Counted from the first letter of the stretch, positions 1-6,651 are shown. The stretch is 6,977 nucleotides of DNA from Verrucomicrobia bacterium UBA3761 (GCA_002371135.1 DFGB01000039.1:9472-16448); one strand, 5' to 3'. Numbers and translations are program-made. Notes: a model not told the origin generated them from the letters alone.

Positions 1-402
1 GTGTAGCTGCGCTTGGTCGAGTTGAATGTCGCCGTATATGTCGCTTCGCCTGTCACTGCGACCAACGCCTTATCCCATCCAGCGAACGTGTATGTGTACT
101 CGACGGTCTCGGCCTTGGTGGCGTCGGCATGTGCCGGAACGACGCCGTATTCCACCGTCGTCGTGTCGATGGTCGTACCGTCGTCGTTCTTCCATGTGAT
201 GGTGTAGCTGCGCTTGGTCGAGTTGAATGTCGCCGTATATGTCGCTTCGCCTGTCACTGCGACCAACACCTTATCCCATCCAGCGAACGTGTATGTGTAC
301 TCGACGGTCTCGGCCTTGGTGGCGTCGGCATGTGCCGGAACGACGCCGTACTCCACCGTCGTCGTGTCGATGGTCGTGCCGTCGTCGTTCTTCCACGTGA
401 TG
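1..402 (-). repeat. Recent 201-bp tandem duplication inside the InlB-type array
   Basis: Bases 1-201 and 202-402 align without gaps and differ at only four positions by eye (about 98% identical). Only one of the four changes the protein (Ala versus Val); the other three are synonymous. The similarity continues into the first 30 or so bases of the next unit (from 403) and then falls away. This means a recent unit duplication or gene conversion within the coding sequence. It keeps frame because 201 is a multiple of three. Confidence 0.9.
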
Positions 403-3400
403 GTGTAGCTGCGCTTGGTCGAATTGAATGTCGCCGTGTATGTGGCGGGGCCGGCGACCGCGACTACATTGCCCCAACCCGCGAACGTGTATTCATACTC
501 CGCCGTAGAAGCCTTCGTCGGCGTCGTGCCGCCGTATGCGGGCGTCTGGCCGTATGCGACGGTCGATGTGGTGGCGGCGCCATTACCATCGATATTCGCC
601 CACGTGATGGTGTAGCTGCGCAGGACGGGAGTGAAAGTGGCCTGATACGTCGCTTCGCCAGTGACGGCGACGACATCGCCCCATCCCGCGAATGTATAGT
701 CATACTGCGCCGTCGATGCCTTCGTCGGTGCGGCGTGGGTCGGCGTGTCACCGTAGTTCACTGTGGTGGTGTCGATAACTGCGCCAGCATCGTCCTTCCA
801 TGTAATCGTGTAGGAGCGCAGAATCGAGTTGAATGTCGCCGTGTAGGTGGCCTCGCCCTCGACCGTCGAAACCGCTGGAGACCATCCCGCGAACGTGTAG
901 GTGTACTGCGCATCGGCGGCCTTCGTCGGCGTTTCGCCGGTATAGGCGGGCATATCGTCGTACTCGACCTCATCCGAGCCAAGCACAGAACCATCCTCGT
1001 TCTGCCATGTGATGGTGTATTCGTTTATCGTCGCGTCGTATTTGGCGGTGTAGGTCGCCTCGCCCGTCACCGCCGCGACTTCGGGATCCCAGCCCGCGAA
1101 CGTGTAGGTGAACTTCGGCGTCGCGGCCTTCGCCGGCTCCTCGCCGCCATATGTCGGCATCTGGTCGTACTCGACGCTTTCCGAATCGAGCGTCGCGCCG
1201 TCGTCGTTCTTCCAGGTGATGGTGTACTTGTTTATCGTCGCGTCGTACGTGGCGGTGTACGTCGCCTCGCCCGTCACCGCCGCGACTTCGGGATCCCAGC
1301 CCGCGAACGTGTAGGTGTATTTCGGCGTCGCGGCCTTTTCCGGAGTGTCGCATGCGGGCAGATCGAATTCGTCGACGATCTCTTCCTTGAGAACCGTCTC
1401 GCCGTCGTCGTCAAGCCAAGTCACGGCGTACTTCGGAATGAACGCGCGCAGACGCGGATACATACCCGCCGTGAACTTCCAGACTGTCGTATCCCAGCCG
1501 TCGAACGCAACGCCGCTCTGCATCTCGGCGGTCGCGAGGCCCGTCACGCCGGTGACATAGCTCGACTCCCTGCCGCTCGCCTCGGTATCCCAATAGCAGC
1601 CGGTGCAGCTCCTTTGTGTGTAGCGAGAGGCGGAATCGAATCCGCCGGAATTGGTCTCGCCCGAAACCGAGCCGACCGAATAGCAGTTGGTGAATGCCAT
1701 ATTCGCATTCCAGGCCCCGTCGCCTGCGACGAACCCGCCTGCATAATAGTCGCTGTTCGTGGCGGTCACGGCGCCGAGCGCGCAGCAGTCGGTGAAGTTC
1801 ATGGTGTTGCCATTGCCGACGAAGCCGCCCACATACGTACCGCCGGTGACGGCGCCGGTCGCGCAGCACCGGCGCACTGTGGCGCTGCCGCCGGCTCCGA
1901 TCAGGCCGCCGAGGATGCTCGGGCCTTGCACAGTGCTAGAAGACATGCACTCCTCGAAAACGCCGTTATCGGCATACCCCACCAGACCGCCGATATTATA
2001 GCTGGCGCCCGTGACGTCACCCGCCGCCCTGCAGCGGCGAAGCGTCATGCCGTAGCGAACCTTACCGACAAGACCGCCCGTGCCGGGACCCCACCCCGTC
2101 ACCTCGCTTCCGACCGCTGCGGAAGACGAGCAGTCTTCGATGATGCCGCAATTCCCCTCTCCCACCAGGCCGCCTGCCGGGTTGTTGTCGCGGCCCAGCA
2201 CAGAGCCGCCTTCCACGTGGACGTTGGATATGCGGGACGAATTGGCATACTGTGCCAATACGCCCTTGGTGCCGTAGCAGTTCGTTCCGACCAGCGGGTT
2301 CACAATACGCAGGTTCTTGATTTCCGCGCAAATCAGCTCGCCGAACATCCCCTGTCCGTCGGGGCACGACATGTTGCGGATTTCGTGGTTCCCGCCGTCG
2401 TAATAGCCGTAGTGCCTGTAGTTGGTATGGCCCTTGAAGTTCTCGACGCCGGTCATGTCGATGTCCGCAGTCTGCACGTAGAAGCCGGTGCGGTCCATCG
2501 CCATGAACTCTTCGTATGAGGAGACCGTCTTGCCGAACACCGCCCATACCGTCGTCTCGTTGTAGTCGCCATTCTCCGGCGGCAACCCCTCCCAGCGGAT
2601 GAACACCGAGCCTTCGTCAGGCGTCGCCACGAACTCGCCGTTCACGTACGCGGCCGTTCCCGTACCGTTGCCGCGCGTGCGGACGTTGAACGTGTTCTTC
2701 GGGAAGTTGTCGAGGATCGCCGGCGTATCAACGATAGTGCAGTAGCTTTCGCCATAACCGACCGTGTGCGTGTCGGCATTGAAGTTGAAACGGTTCTCCG
2801 CCGTCCAGTAGCTGTTCGAGATGACGACCGTCCCGCCATCCCTGTAGCCGAGGATGCCGCCGGCATAGCTGTTGCCGTAGGCGAAGCAACTACCCTGCAC
2901 CGAACCGGACGCATAGCAGCCTTCTATTGTAAGACCGGCTTTCGCGTTGCCGACGAGTCCGCCAATGCGGCTGTAGGCATAATTGTCATCAGCCGTGACG
3001 GCGCAGAGGCTGCGGCAGCGCGAGAGCGTCAATTCCGCCTCTACAACGCCGACGATTCCGCCAACCCATGTTCCATCCGATGTACTGCGCGAAAGGATTT
3101 CAAGATCGACCGTGCAATCCTCGATTACGCAGCCTTGCCCCTGAACCCTTCCAGTTATGCCGCCGATGCAGTTATTGGTGTTCATTACGATCTTTCCTCC
3201 CCTAAGCGAGAGGTTGCGAACCGTTGCACCGTTAATAATGCTGAACAAACCAGTATTGCCGTTATTGGCAATATTTATGTTGCGGATTGCGTGGCCGTGT
3301 CCGTCCAGGACGCCGGAGAAGGTTCCGCACGGACTCCATGTGCGTCCATCCAGGTCGATATCCGCGAGGATATGGAATGTCGAGCCTTCGTAAGTCGTGC

Positions 3401-5456
3401 CCGCAATCGTGCTGGCGCGGAAAAGGTCGAGCTGTTCGGGCGTAACGATCGCATACACGCCCGGCTCGGTCTCGCCATTGTAAAAGACCACGTCGCCCGT
3501 GAAGACGTCGGCCGGCGCGAACACGGCGGCAACCTCAATCGGGGTTGCGACGGTGAGTTCGAGCGTCGCGTCCTGCCGCTTCGCCTCCGGCACGACGCCA
3601 AGCCAGGCGACGAAGACCTGCCCTTCGTCCGGAGTAGCCTTGAGCGTGACGGTCTCGCCCGGCGCGAACCACTGCTTGGCGATGGAAACGCTGCCGCCCT
3701 CGCCCGCCGTCGCCGCGACCTTGTATTCGATGGACCAATGCCATTCAAGGCGTGTCGAGACGCCTGGATGCTCCAGCGTGAAGCTCGCCGCGTTCCCCTC
3801 CGCGTACACCGCGCCGTTCGTGGTGACGGTGTAGCCGGTGCAGGACGCGCGCGTTTCGCCGACCGTGACGGTGGCCGGGACTGAGCAGGCTATCGTATCG
3901 CCGGCGCCGTGCCCCAATGAGATACCGTATGCGGGCGTCGCCGCGCCGATCGCAATCGGCGCCCCGGCGACCTTGAGAGCATCGTCAAGCGACTCCACCG
4001 ACCTGTCGCCGAGATAGCGCATCGCGTCGAGCTTGGCGTTCTGCGCGATCTCGTCCTCCGTCAGCGCGCGGTCGTAGAGGCGTATCGCATAGTATTCGCC
4101 GCCGAACCCGTAATAACCACTGGCACCGCTACCGAGCGTGGTATCGGATGCTGTGCCAAGACTCCACGAATCGTTGCCCGTCGACGCAACCGGGACCGCG
4201 TTCGTATAGACGACGGGATCGGAAACTGTCGGAGAATGCACAGCTGTCGCCTGGAAGGTACTGGCCTGGCTACCGATCACCTGATATGCCGCATTATTGT
4301 AGAATTGCAGACGCCCATTGTAGTATGCCGCGAATTTATTGCCGCCGTCGCCGGAATTGAAAAAGATGGCGTTCGCCGAGTTGTGTTTCGCGCAGATCTC
4401 GATTGTCACGTAGTTGGTGCAGGTGACTGCGGCGGGAATGTCGTAGCAGCTTTTCGCGTCGAGCGAAGTAGCCGTCCAGCCGTTGAGCTGAGAGCCGATG
4501 TATTCGGCAATCGGGAAATCGTGCCCGTTGCCGGTCAGGTCCGTCCATGTCGCGGCATTGTCGTCATGGACGCGCACACCGTCAACGATGGCGTTGTCGA
4601 TCGCGTCCCAATGTGCGAGGAGGCCGTCTTGAACGTAGTCCGTGCTGTGCGGGAGCTCTGTGACGGCCGGCGTCGGCATGATGTCGCCCAAGAGTCCGTC
4701 TGGACCCGCCGCCGCGTTCGCGTCGAGTTCGGCGGCGGAGAGAGCGCGGTTCCAGATGCGCACTTCGTCGTATGTCGCCGATGCGTCGTTGTCGTTGTAC
4801 TGCGAATGTCCGAGGTAGCAGTCGCCGGAGGTGAACGAGGCTGGCGTCCACGCCTGCGACGTGACTCCGGAGCCGCTTGCCACGAGTGCCCCCGTCTCCG
4901 CGTCGCGCTTCGCCCAGCGCAGCGTCGATGTGCCGTCCGCATTGCAGGAGACCGTAAGCGAGATGTGCCACTTTTCCCCGATCGCATATGGCTGCATCGT
5001 ATCTGTGACAGAGACTAGGGTTTGGTAACCGGACTTGAGCTCCACCTGATCCTGCCCGAGATTGGTCGAGCGAGTCCAGCTCATGCAGAGGTAGTTGTTC
5101 TGATCGCTGCCGAAGTCGAAGATGCGCGACCAGTTCTGGACTGCGTCCTGCGTCGCCCAGATTTCTAGCGTCATCGACTTGGACGGCAGAAGGTTGGGAC
5201 ATGCGCCGAGAGTGACAAACGACGTGCCCTTCGAGCCGCCGGCGAGCGTGACGCACGTGCCGTCCTCTGTGAACGAGCAGGCGCCATTCGTCACGGCGGT
5301 CGCGCCGCCTACAGTGTCTTCAAGCGAGCCGTTGAAGCTCCAGCGGTGTACCAGCCCCGAACTTGTCGCGGCGTTTGCGCCGAGGCCTGAGGCGGCAAAA
5401 GCCACCGTCACGGACAGCATCGCCGCCCGCTTCAACCATGTTATTATCGTTTTCAT
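1..5456 (-). CDS. Giant secreted modular surface protein (LamG, GLUG and InlB-type repeats), C-terminus outside window
   Basis: The frame is open from an ATG at 5456 to the window edge (1818 codons and 2 bases), so the gene is 3'-partial. Residues 1-29 look like a Sec signal peptide: basic n-region with WLKR, hydrophobic core, and ANA before the likely cleavage. Two LamG/concanavalin-like domains follow at about 35-250 (HRWSF, VRIWNRALS) and 281-475 (AHWDA, IRLYDRALT). Next come a CTGY motif (539-542) and LEWHW (570-574), then a divergent InlB-type repeat (578-648). GLUG block 1 (about 650-885) has GG-x-x-G motifs at 765, 799, 832 and 866. A second divergent InlB-like segment (about 905-970, W955) precedes GLUG block 2, with motifs at 1095, 1127, 1156, 1183, 1210 and 1240. 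From about 1340 there are at least seven tandem InlB B-type (Flg_new-like) repeats. LamG, GLUG and InlB-type repeats are typical of bacterial adhesins or glycan-contacting exoproteins; substrate and anchoring are unknown because the C-terminus is missing. ATG is preceded by AAAGGA (5467-5472). Confidence 0.92.
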   Translation of the reverse strand, partial: MKTIITWLKRAAMLSVTVAFAASGLGANAATSSGLVHRWSFNGSLEDTVGGATAVTNGACSFTEDGTCVTLAGGSKGTSFVTLGACPNLLPSKSMTLEIWATQDAVQNWSRIFDFGSDQNNYLCMSWTRSTNLGQDQVELKSGYQTLVSVTDTMQPYAIGEKWHISLTVSCNADGTSTLRWAKRDAETGALVASGSGVTSQAWTPASFTSGDCYLGHSQYNDNDASATYDEVRIWNRALSAAELDANAAAGPDGLLGDIMPTPAVTELPHSTDYVQDGLLAHWDAIDNAIVDGVRVHDDNAATWTDLTGNGHDFPIAEYIGSQLNGWTATSLDAKSCYDIPAAVTCTNYVTIEICAKHNSANAIFFNSGDGGNKFAAYYNGRLQFYNNAAYQVIGSQASTFQATAVHSPTVSDPVVYTNAVPVASTGNDSWSLGTASDTTLGSGASGYYGFGGEYYAIRLYDRALTEDEIAQNAKLDAMRYLGDRSVESLDDALKVAGAPIAIGAATPAYGISLGHGAGDTIACSVPATVTVGETRASCTGYTVTTNGAVYAEGNAASFTLEHPGVSTRLEWHWSIEYKVAATAGEGGSVSIAKQWFAPGETVTLKATPDEGQVFVAWLGVVPEAKRQDATLELTVATPIEVAAVFAPADVFTGDVVFYNGETEPGVYAIVTPEQLDLFRASTIAGTTYEGSTFHILADIDLDGRTWSPCGTFSGVLDGHGHAIRNINIANNGNTGLFSIINGATVRNLSLRGGKIVMNTNNCIGGITGRVQGQGCVIEDCTVDLEILSRSTSDGTWVGGIVGVVEAELTLSRCRSLCAVTADDNYAYSRIGGLVGNAKAGLTIEGCYASGSVQGSCFAYGNSYAGGILGYRDGGTVVISNSYWTAENRFNFNADTHTVGYGESYCTIVDTPAILDNFPKNTFNVRTRGNGTGTAAYVNGEFVATPDEGSVFIRWEGLPPENGDYNETTVWAVFGKTVSSYEEFMAMDRTGFYVQTADIDMTGVENFKGHTNYRHYGYYDGGNHEIRNMSCPDGQGMFGELICAEIKNLRIVNPLVGTNCYGTKGVLAQYANSSRISNVHVEGGSVLGRDNNPAGGLVGEGNCGIIEDCSSSAAVGSEVTGWGPGTGGLVGKVRYGMTLRRCRAAGDVTGASYNIGGLVGYADNGVFEECMSSSTVQGPSILGGLIGAGGSATVRRCCATGAVTGGTYVGGFVGNGNTMNFTDCCALGAVTATNSDYYAGGFVAGDGAWNANMAFTNCYSVGSVSGETNSGGFDSASRYTQRSCTGCYWDTEASGRESSYVTGVTGLATAEMQSGVAFDGWDTTVWKFTAGMYPRLRAFIPKYAVTWLDDDGETVLKEEIVDEFDLPACDTPEKAATPKYTYTFAGWDPEVAAVTGEATYTATYDATINKYTITWKNDDGATLDSESVEYDQMPTYGGEEPAKAATPKFTYTFAGWDPEVAAVTGEATYTAKYDATINEYTITWQNEDGSVLGSDEVEYDDMPAYTGETPTKAADAQYTYTFAGWSPAVSTVEGEATYTATFNSILRSYTITWKDDAGAVIDTTTVNYGDTPTHAAPTKASTAQYDYTFAGWGDVVAVTGEATYQATFTPVLRSYTITWANIDGNGAATTSTVAYGQTPAYGGTTPTKASTAEYEYTFAGWGNVVAVAGPATYTATFNSTKRSYTITWKNDDGTTIDTTTVEYGVVPAHADATKAETVEYTYTFAGWDKVLVAVTGEATYTATFNSTKRSYTITWKNDDGTTIDTTTVEYGVVPAHADATKAETVEYTYTFAGWDKALVAVTGEATYTATFNSTKRSY
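1023..1343 (-). repeat. 207-bp-period duplication, N-terminal part of the InlB-type array
   Basis: Bases 1023-1136 match 1230-1343 at an offset of 207 bp, with seven mismatches in 114 positions counted by eye (about 94%). A stretch of about 55 bp covering VTGEATY through YTFAGWDPEVAA is identical in both. The rest of the two units, encoding the DDG and acidic stretch, is more diverged. This is a second homogenised pair, separate from the pair at the left edge. Confidence 0.85.
1735..3170 (-). repeat. Two blocks of GLUG-type repeats in the giant protein
   Basis: Ten GG-(I/L/F)-x-G motifs occur in the translated frame at residues 765, 799, 832, 866, 1095, 1127, 1156, 1183, 1210 and 1240, spaced 27-34 residues within each block. 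Most are followed 10-15 residues later by a Cys in an E/R-x-C or N-C-Y context. Each block begins with the usual GLUG-protein entry signature: an IDLDG or IDMTG strand followed by LDGHGHAIRN or DGGNHEIRN. Block 1 ends in SNSYW and block 2 in GCYWDTEASG, both common ends of such blocks. GLUG repeats are known from secreted bacterial proteins and are thought to form a right-handed beta-helix; that fold is inferred here. Confidence 0.85.
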
Positions 5457-5457
5457 T

Positions 5458-5528
5458 TTTTCTATGTCCTTTCTGTCGTGCCCTGGTTTTACTGCTAGCC
5501 GCCAGACACGAATCGAGGACATAGAAAA
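5458..5528 (-). promoter_or_regulatory. Leader hairpin that would sequester the ribosome binding site
   Basis: In the mRNA sense, TTTTCTATGTCCT (5528-5516) is perfectly complementary over 13 bases to AGGACATAGAAAA (5470-5458). The second arm contains the AGGA ribosome binding site and ends one base before the ATG. Inside the loop, CGTGTCTGG (5510-5502) can pair with CCAGGGCACG (5486-5477) with one bulge and one wobble. That leaves a 15-base apical loop and small internal loops. The inverted repeat is seen directly; translational control is inferred from its overlap with the start region. It matches no riboswitch class that I recognise. Confidence 0.55.
5467..5472 (-). promoter_or_regulatory. 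Shine-Dalgarno of the giant surface-protein gene
   Basis: The minus strand reads AAAGGA, with 10 bases between AGGA and the ATG at 5456. This supports the ATG start, which also places the signal peptide at the N-terminus. AGGA is part of the perfect inverted repeat described for the leader, so it may be occluded in the mRNA. Confidence 0.6.
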
Positions 5529-5554
5529 CCTCTCGTTCATGTCTCGCGAGAGGT
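5522..5554 (-). terminator. Hairpin plus T-run, possible intrinsic terminator or attenuator
   Basis: On the minus strand, ACCTCTCG (5554-5547) and CGAGAGGT (5535-5528) form a perfect 8-bp stem with an 11-base loop. A T-rich tail, TTTTCTA, begins with the last base of the stem. This could end transcription from the upstream two-gene operon, or act as an attenuator ahead of the giant gene. The T tail is also the first arm of the RBS-sequestering repeat. The T-run is short and interrupted by C, so terminator strength is uncertain. Confidence 0.4.
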
Positions 5555-5585
5555 CGTAGGAAGTACCTTTGTAGAAAACACGAAG

Positions 5586-5610
5586 AGAGGAAGCGTGTGC
5601 TCGCTTCTCT
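5586..5610. repeat. Inverted repeat in the gap upstream of the giant gene
   Basis: On the plus strand, AGAGGAAGCG (5586-5595) pairs with CGCTTCTCT (5602-5610): nine base pairs, one bulged G and a 6-base loop. No T-run follows directly on either strand, so a terminator is less likely than a structured leader element or binding site. Confidence 0.4.
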
Positions 5611-5698
5611 GCTAAGTGTCGTTCTACTTGAAATTTCCTACGTTTCCCGCGACGACTGCTTGCAGCATTGCAAATTGCTGTTCTATCCACCGGTCGCA

Positions 5699-5716
5699 GA
5701 CCGCCGCGAAGCGGTC
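5699..5716. repeat. Short inverted repeat in the intergenic gap
   Basis: GACCGC (5699-5704) and GCGGTC (5711-5716) form a 6-bp perfect stem with a 6-base loop. It lies in a GC-rich patch between the GNAT gene and the giant gene. No T-run follows on either strand. A stem this short could be chance. Confidence 0.25.
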
Positions 5717-5812
5717 GCTAGAGTGGTGCGGATTTCTCCCGCCTTATCGTTTTAACTGTCTATGGGCTTGTTCCTTTCATTGTCAGTTTCCACGATTTGA
5801 GATTGAAGATGG

Positions 5813-6403
5813 TTACTTGAGGAACAGAAACAACTGGTCGTAGGTGATAGGCTTCCCGTTTTCGTTCTCATCGCGGGAACCGAATATGGCAAAGCCATTG
5901 TCGCGATAGAACTTCGCCAGAAACTCGTTGCCGTGTTCCATCTCGACAAATACAATCTGTCCGCCTATCTGCTCTTTTGCGATGAGAAGGCGATTCCTTG
6001 CAAGGGAAAGAAGCGTTTCCCCTGTAATCAGGTCGCCGCCATTAGCCAGATAATTCTTCCCGATTTGGGCAACCAAGAACGCCGATACCGTGTAAGTCCC
6101 TGACTCATGGTTCACTTTGGCAAATCGCTCGATCCGCTTGCGTTGGCTTCCACTCAATATATCAGCCTTGAACGTTACAGGTTTATGAGTCAACGCAAAA
6201 TATCCAACAAGCAATTTGGTTTCATCATCAAACACGAGATGCGTCACCGTCATGCTTTTCTTTGTAAAGTCAAGTGCGCGGTTTTGGAGGTAGCCGTCTA
6301 TCTCCGGGTTGTGGCGACAAGAAAATCCGGAAATCAACTTCTGCACGAAGGCGTCACCCCTCGCGGCAGATATTGTGGCCAAGCTCTCTACAGTGTAACC
6401 CAT
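5813..6403 (-). CDS. Divergent GNAT-family acetyltransferase, probable toxin of a two-gene module
   Basis: This 196-residue protein has the C-terminal half of a GNAT fold. A likely beta4 strand is at 108-118 (AFLVAQIGKNY), a glycine-rich segment GGDLITGETLL at 122-132, a beta5 strand GQIVFVEME at 148-156, and the characteristic FYRDNGFAIFG at 165-175. The canonical acetyl-CoA loop Q/R-x-x-G-x-G/A is not present; the 122-132 segment sits where it would be. I recall similar proteins of about 190 residues with a small upstream partner in Firmicutes, but no search was possible. The ATG at 6403 is 6 bases after the stop of the upstream gene and lacks a clear Shine-Dalgarno, so translation is probably coupled. 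Toxic activity, for example on aminoacyl-tRNA as in TacT-type GNAT toxins, is inference; an ordinary small-molecule acetyltransferase is the alternative. Base composition is visibly less GC-rich than the giant gene. Confidence 0.8.
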   Translation of the reverse strand: MGYTVESLATISAARGDAFVQKLISGFSCRHNPEIDGYLQNRALDFTKKSMTVTHLVFDDETKLLVGYFALTHKPVTFKADILSGSQRKRIERFAKVNHESGTYTVSAFLVAQIGKNYLANGGDLITGETLLSLARNRLLIAKEQIGGQIVFVEMEHGNEFLAKFYRDNGFAIFGSRDENENGKPITYDQLFLFLK

Positions 6404-6409
6404 GTCTGA

Positions 6410-6598
6410 TTATGCATGAGCCACGGCGTAAGGACTGTCGTCAAGGAACTTGCAGAAATCATCGTAAGACCTCTGCGTCTCCTCGACTTTCGTTTTTGGC
6501 TGAGGCCACGGCTTGTCAGAGCAAAGAGCATCCACAAAGGCCCGAACGCGATCCGGGTCTTTCAGCTCGATGTTCGCAAATATACTAGATGTCGCCAA
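6410..6598 (-). CDS. Small partner (putative antitoxin) of the GNAT protein, TTG start
   Basis: This 62-residue protein begins ATSSIFANIELKDPDRVRAFVDAL after the initiator, a predicted short strand followed by a helix. A Pro/Lys-rich linker (about 29-38) and a second acidic or aromatic helix (YDDFCKFLDD, about 44-53) follow. No classical helix-turn-helix is visible, and a ribbon-helix-helix is not clear. The start is TTG at 6598. It is supported by the strong Shine-Dalgarno AAGGAG eight bases upstream, by the absence of any in-frame ATG near the N-terminus, and by a start that resembles MATSSIF-type small proteins I recall upstream of similar GNAT genes. It is the first gene of a tight operon with the GNAT gene, six bases apart, which is the usual antitoxin-first order. 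The antitoxin role rests on context and recalled resemblance only. Confidence 0.72.
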   Translation of the reverse strand: MATSSIFANIELKDPDRVRAFVDALCSDKPWPQPKTKVEETQRSYDDFCKFLDDSPYAVAHA

Positions 6599-6606
6599 TT
6601 TCTTTT

Positions 6607-6612
6607 CTCCTT
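6607..6612 (-). promoter_or_regulatory. Strong Shine-Dalgarno deciding the TTG start
   Basis: The minus strand reads AAGGAG, eight bases before the TTG codon at 6598. It is the best ribosome binding site in the window and is the main reason to accept a TTG start for the small partner gene. Confidence 0.8.
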
Positions 6613-6623
6613 CCTGTTTCAGG

Positions 6624-6643
6624 GCATAGTAAACCTATTATGC
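6624..6643. promoter_or_regulatory. Inverted repeat between promoter and start, candidate operator
   Basis: The arms GCATAGTA (6624-6631) and TATTATGC (6636-6643) are inverted with 7 of 8 positions complementary and a 4-base centre. The site lies just downstream of the -10 box, at or after the expected transcription start, where an autoregulating antitoxin or complex would block transcription. Its role as an operator is inferred. Confidence 0.45.
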
Positions 6644-6651
6644 ATGTGACG

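Larger units (their letters stand above)
1..1433 (-). repeat. Tandem array of InlB B-type protein repeats
   Basis: This is the coding-level repeat array at the visible C-terminal end of the giant protein. Each unit has the pattern YTITW-x-DDG, a variable acidic and threonine stretch, a conserved KA segment, YTYTFAGW, and VTGEATYTATF. The first Trp of successive units lies at residues 1347, 1415, 1484, 1553, 1619, 1688 and 1755, a spacing of 66-69 residues (198-207 bp). FAGW tryptophans lie at 1387, 1456, 1525, 1592, 1661, 1727 and 1794. The array continues beyond the window, because base 1 falls inside the next unit. InlB B-type repeats are known as small beta-rich extracellular stalk or spacer modules; a stalk role here is inferred. 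Confidence 0.9.
5457..5812. other. Intergenic region between the GNAT gene and the giant gene
   Basis: These 356 bases hold no convincing gene. They separate the stop codon of the GNAT gene (TAA at 5813-5815) from the ATG at 5456. I see three or four inverted repeats, listed separately, but no clear sigma-70 promoter for the giant gene. A weak candidate (CTGACA, 17-base gap, ATAGAC) lies just downstream of the GNAT stop on the minus strand; I do not claim it. The giant gene is therefore either expressed from an unrecognised promoter here or read through from the upstream operon. Confidence 0.7.

Noticed and set aside
129..2519. A 796-codon open frame on the plus strand
   Set aside because: It lies antisense to the giant minus-strand gene, is dominated by Arg, Val, Ala and Gly in repeats that mirror the InlB-type units, and has no domain or signal I recognise. 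It is a shadow of the GC-rich codon use opposite.
2766..3884. A 372-codon open frame on the plus strand
   Set aside because: It is antisense to the GLUG and divergent InlB-like region of the real gene and has no recognisable fold or ribosome site.
4582..5256. A 224-codon minus-strand frame and similar overlapping frames
   Set aside because: They overlap the giant gene out of frame, in the LamG region, and are Arg-rich low-complexity translations without motifs.
1..5456. Frameshift or stop in the giant repeat gene
   Set aside because: I translated the frame from 5456 to base 3 and found the domain order continuous, without a stop; the first and last codons are in the same phase, so no net frameshift is present.
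5458..5528. Terminal inverted repeats of an insertion sequence
   Set aside because: The 13-bp arms are only about 47 bases apart, with no transposase between them and no flanking target duplication. A leader structure fits better.
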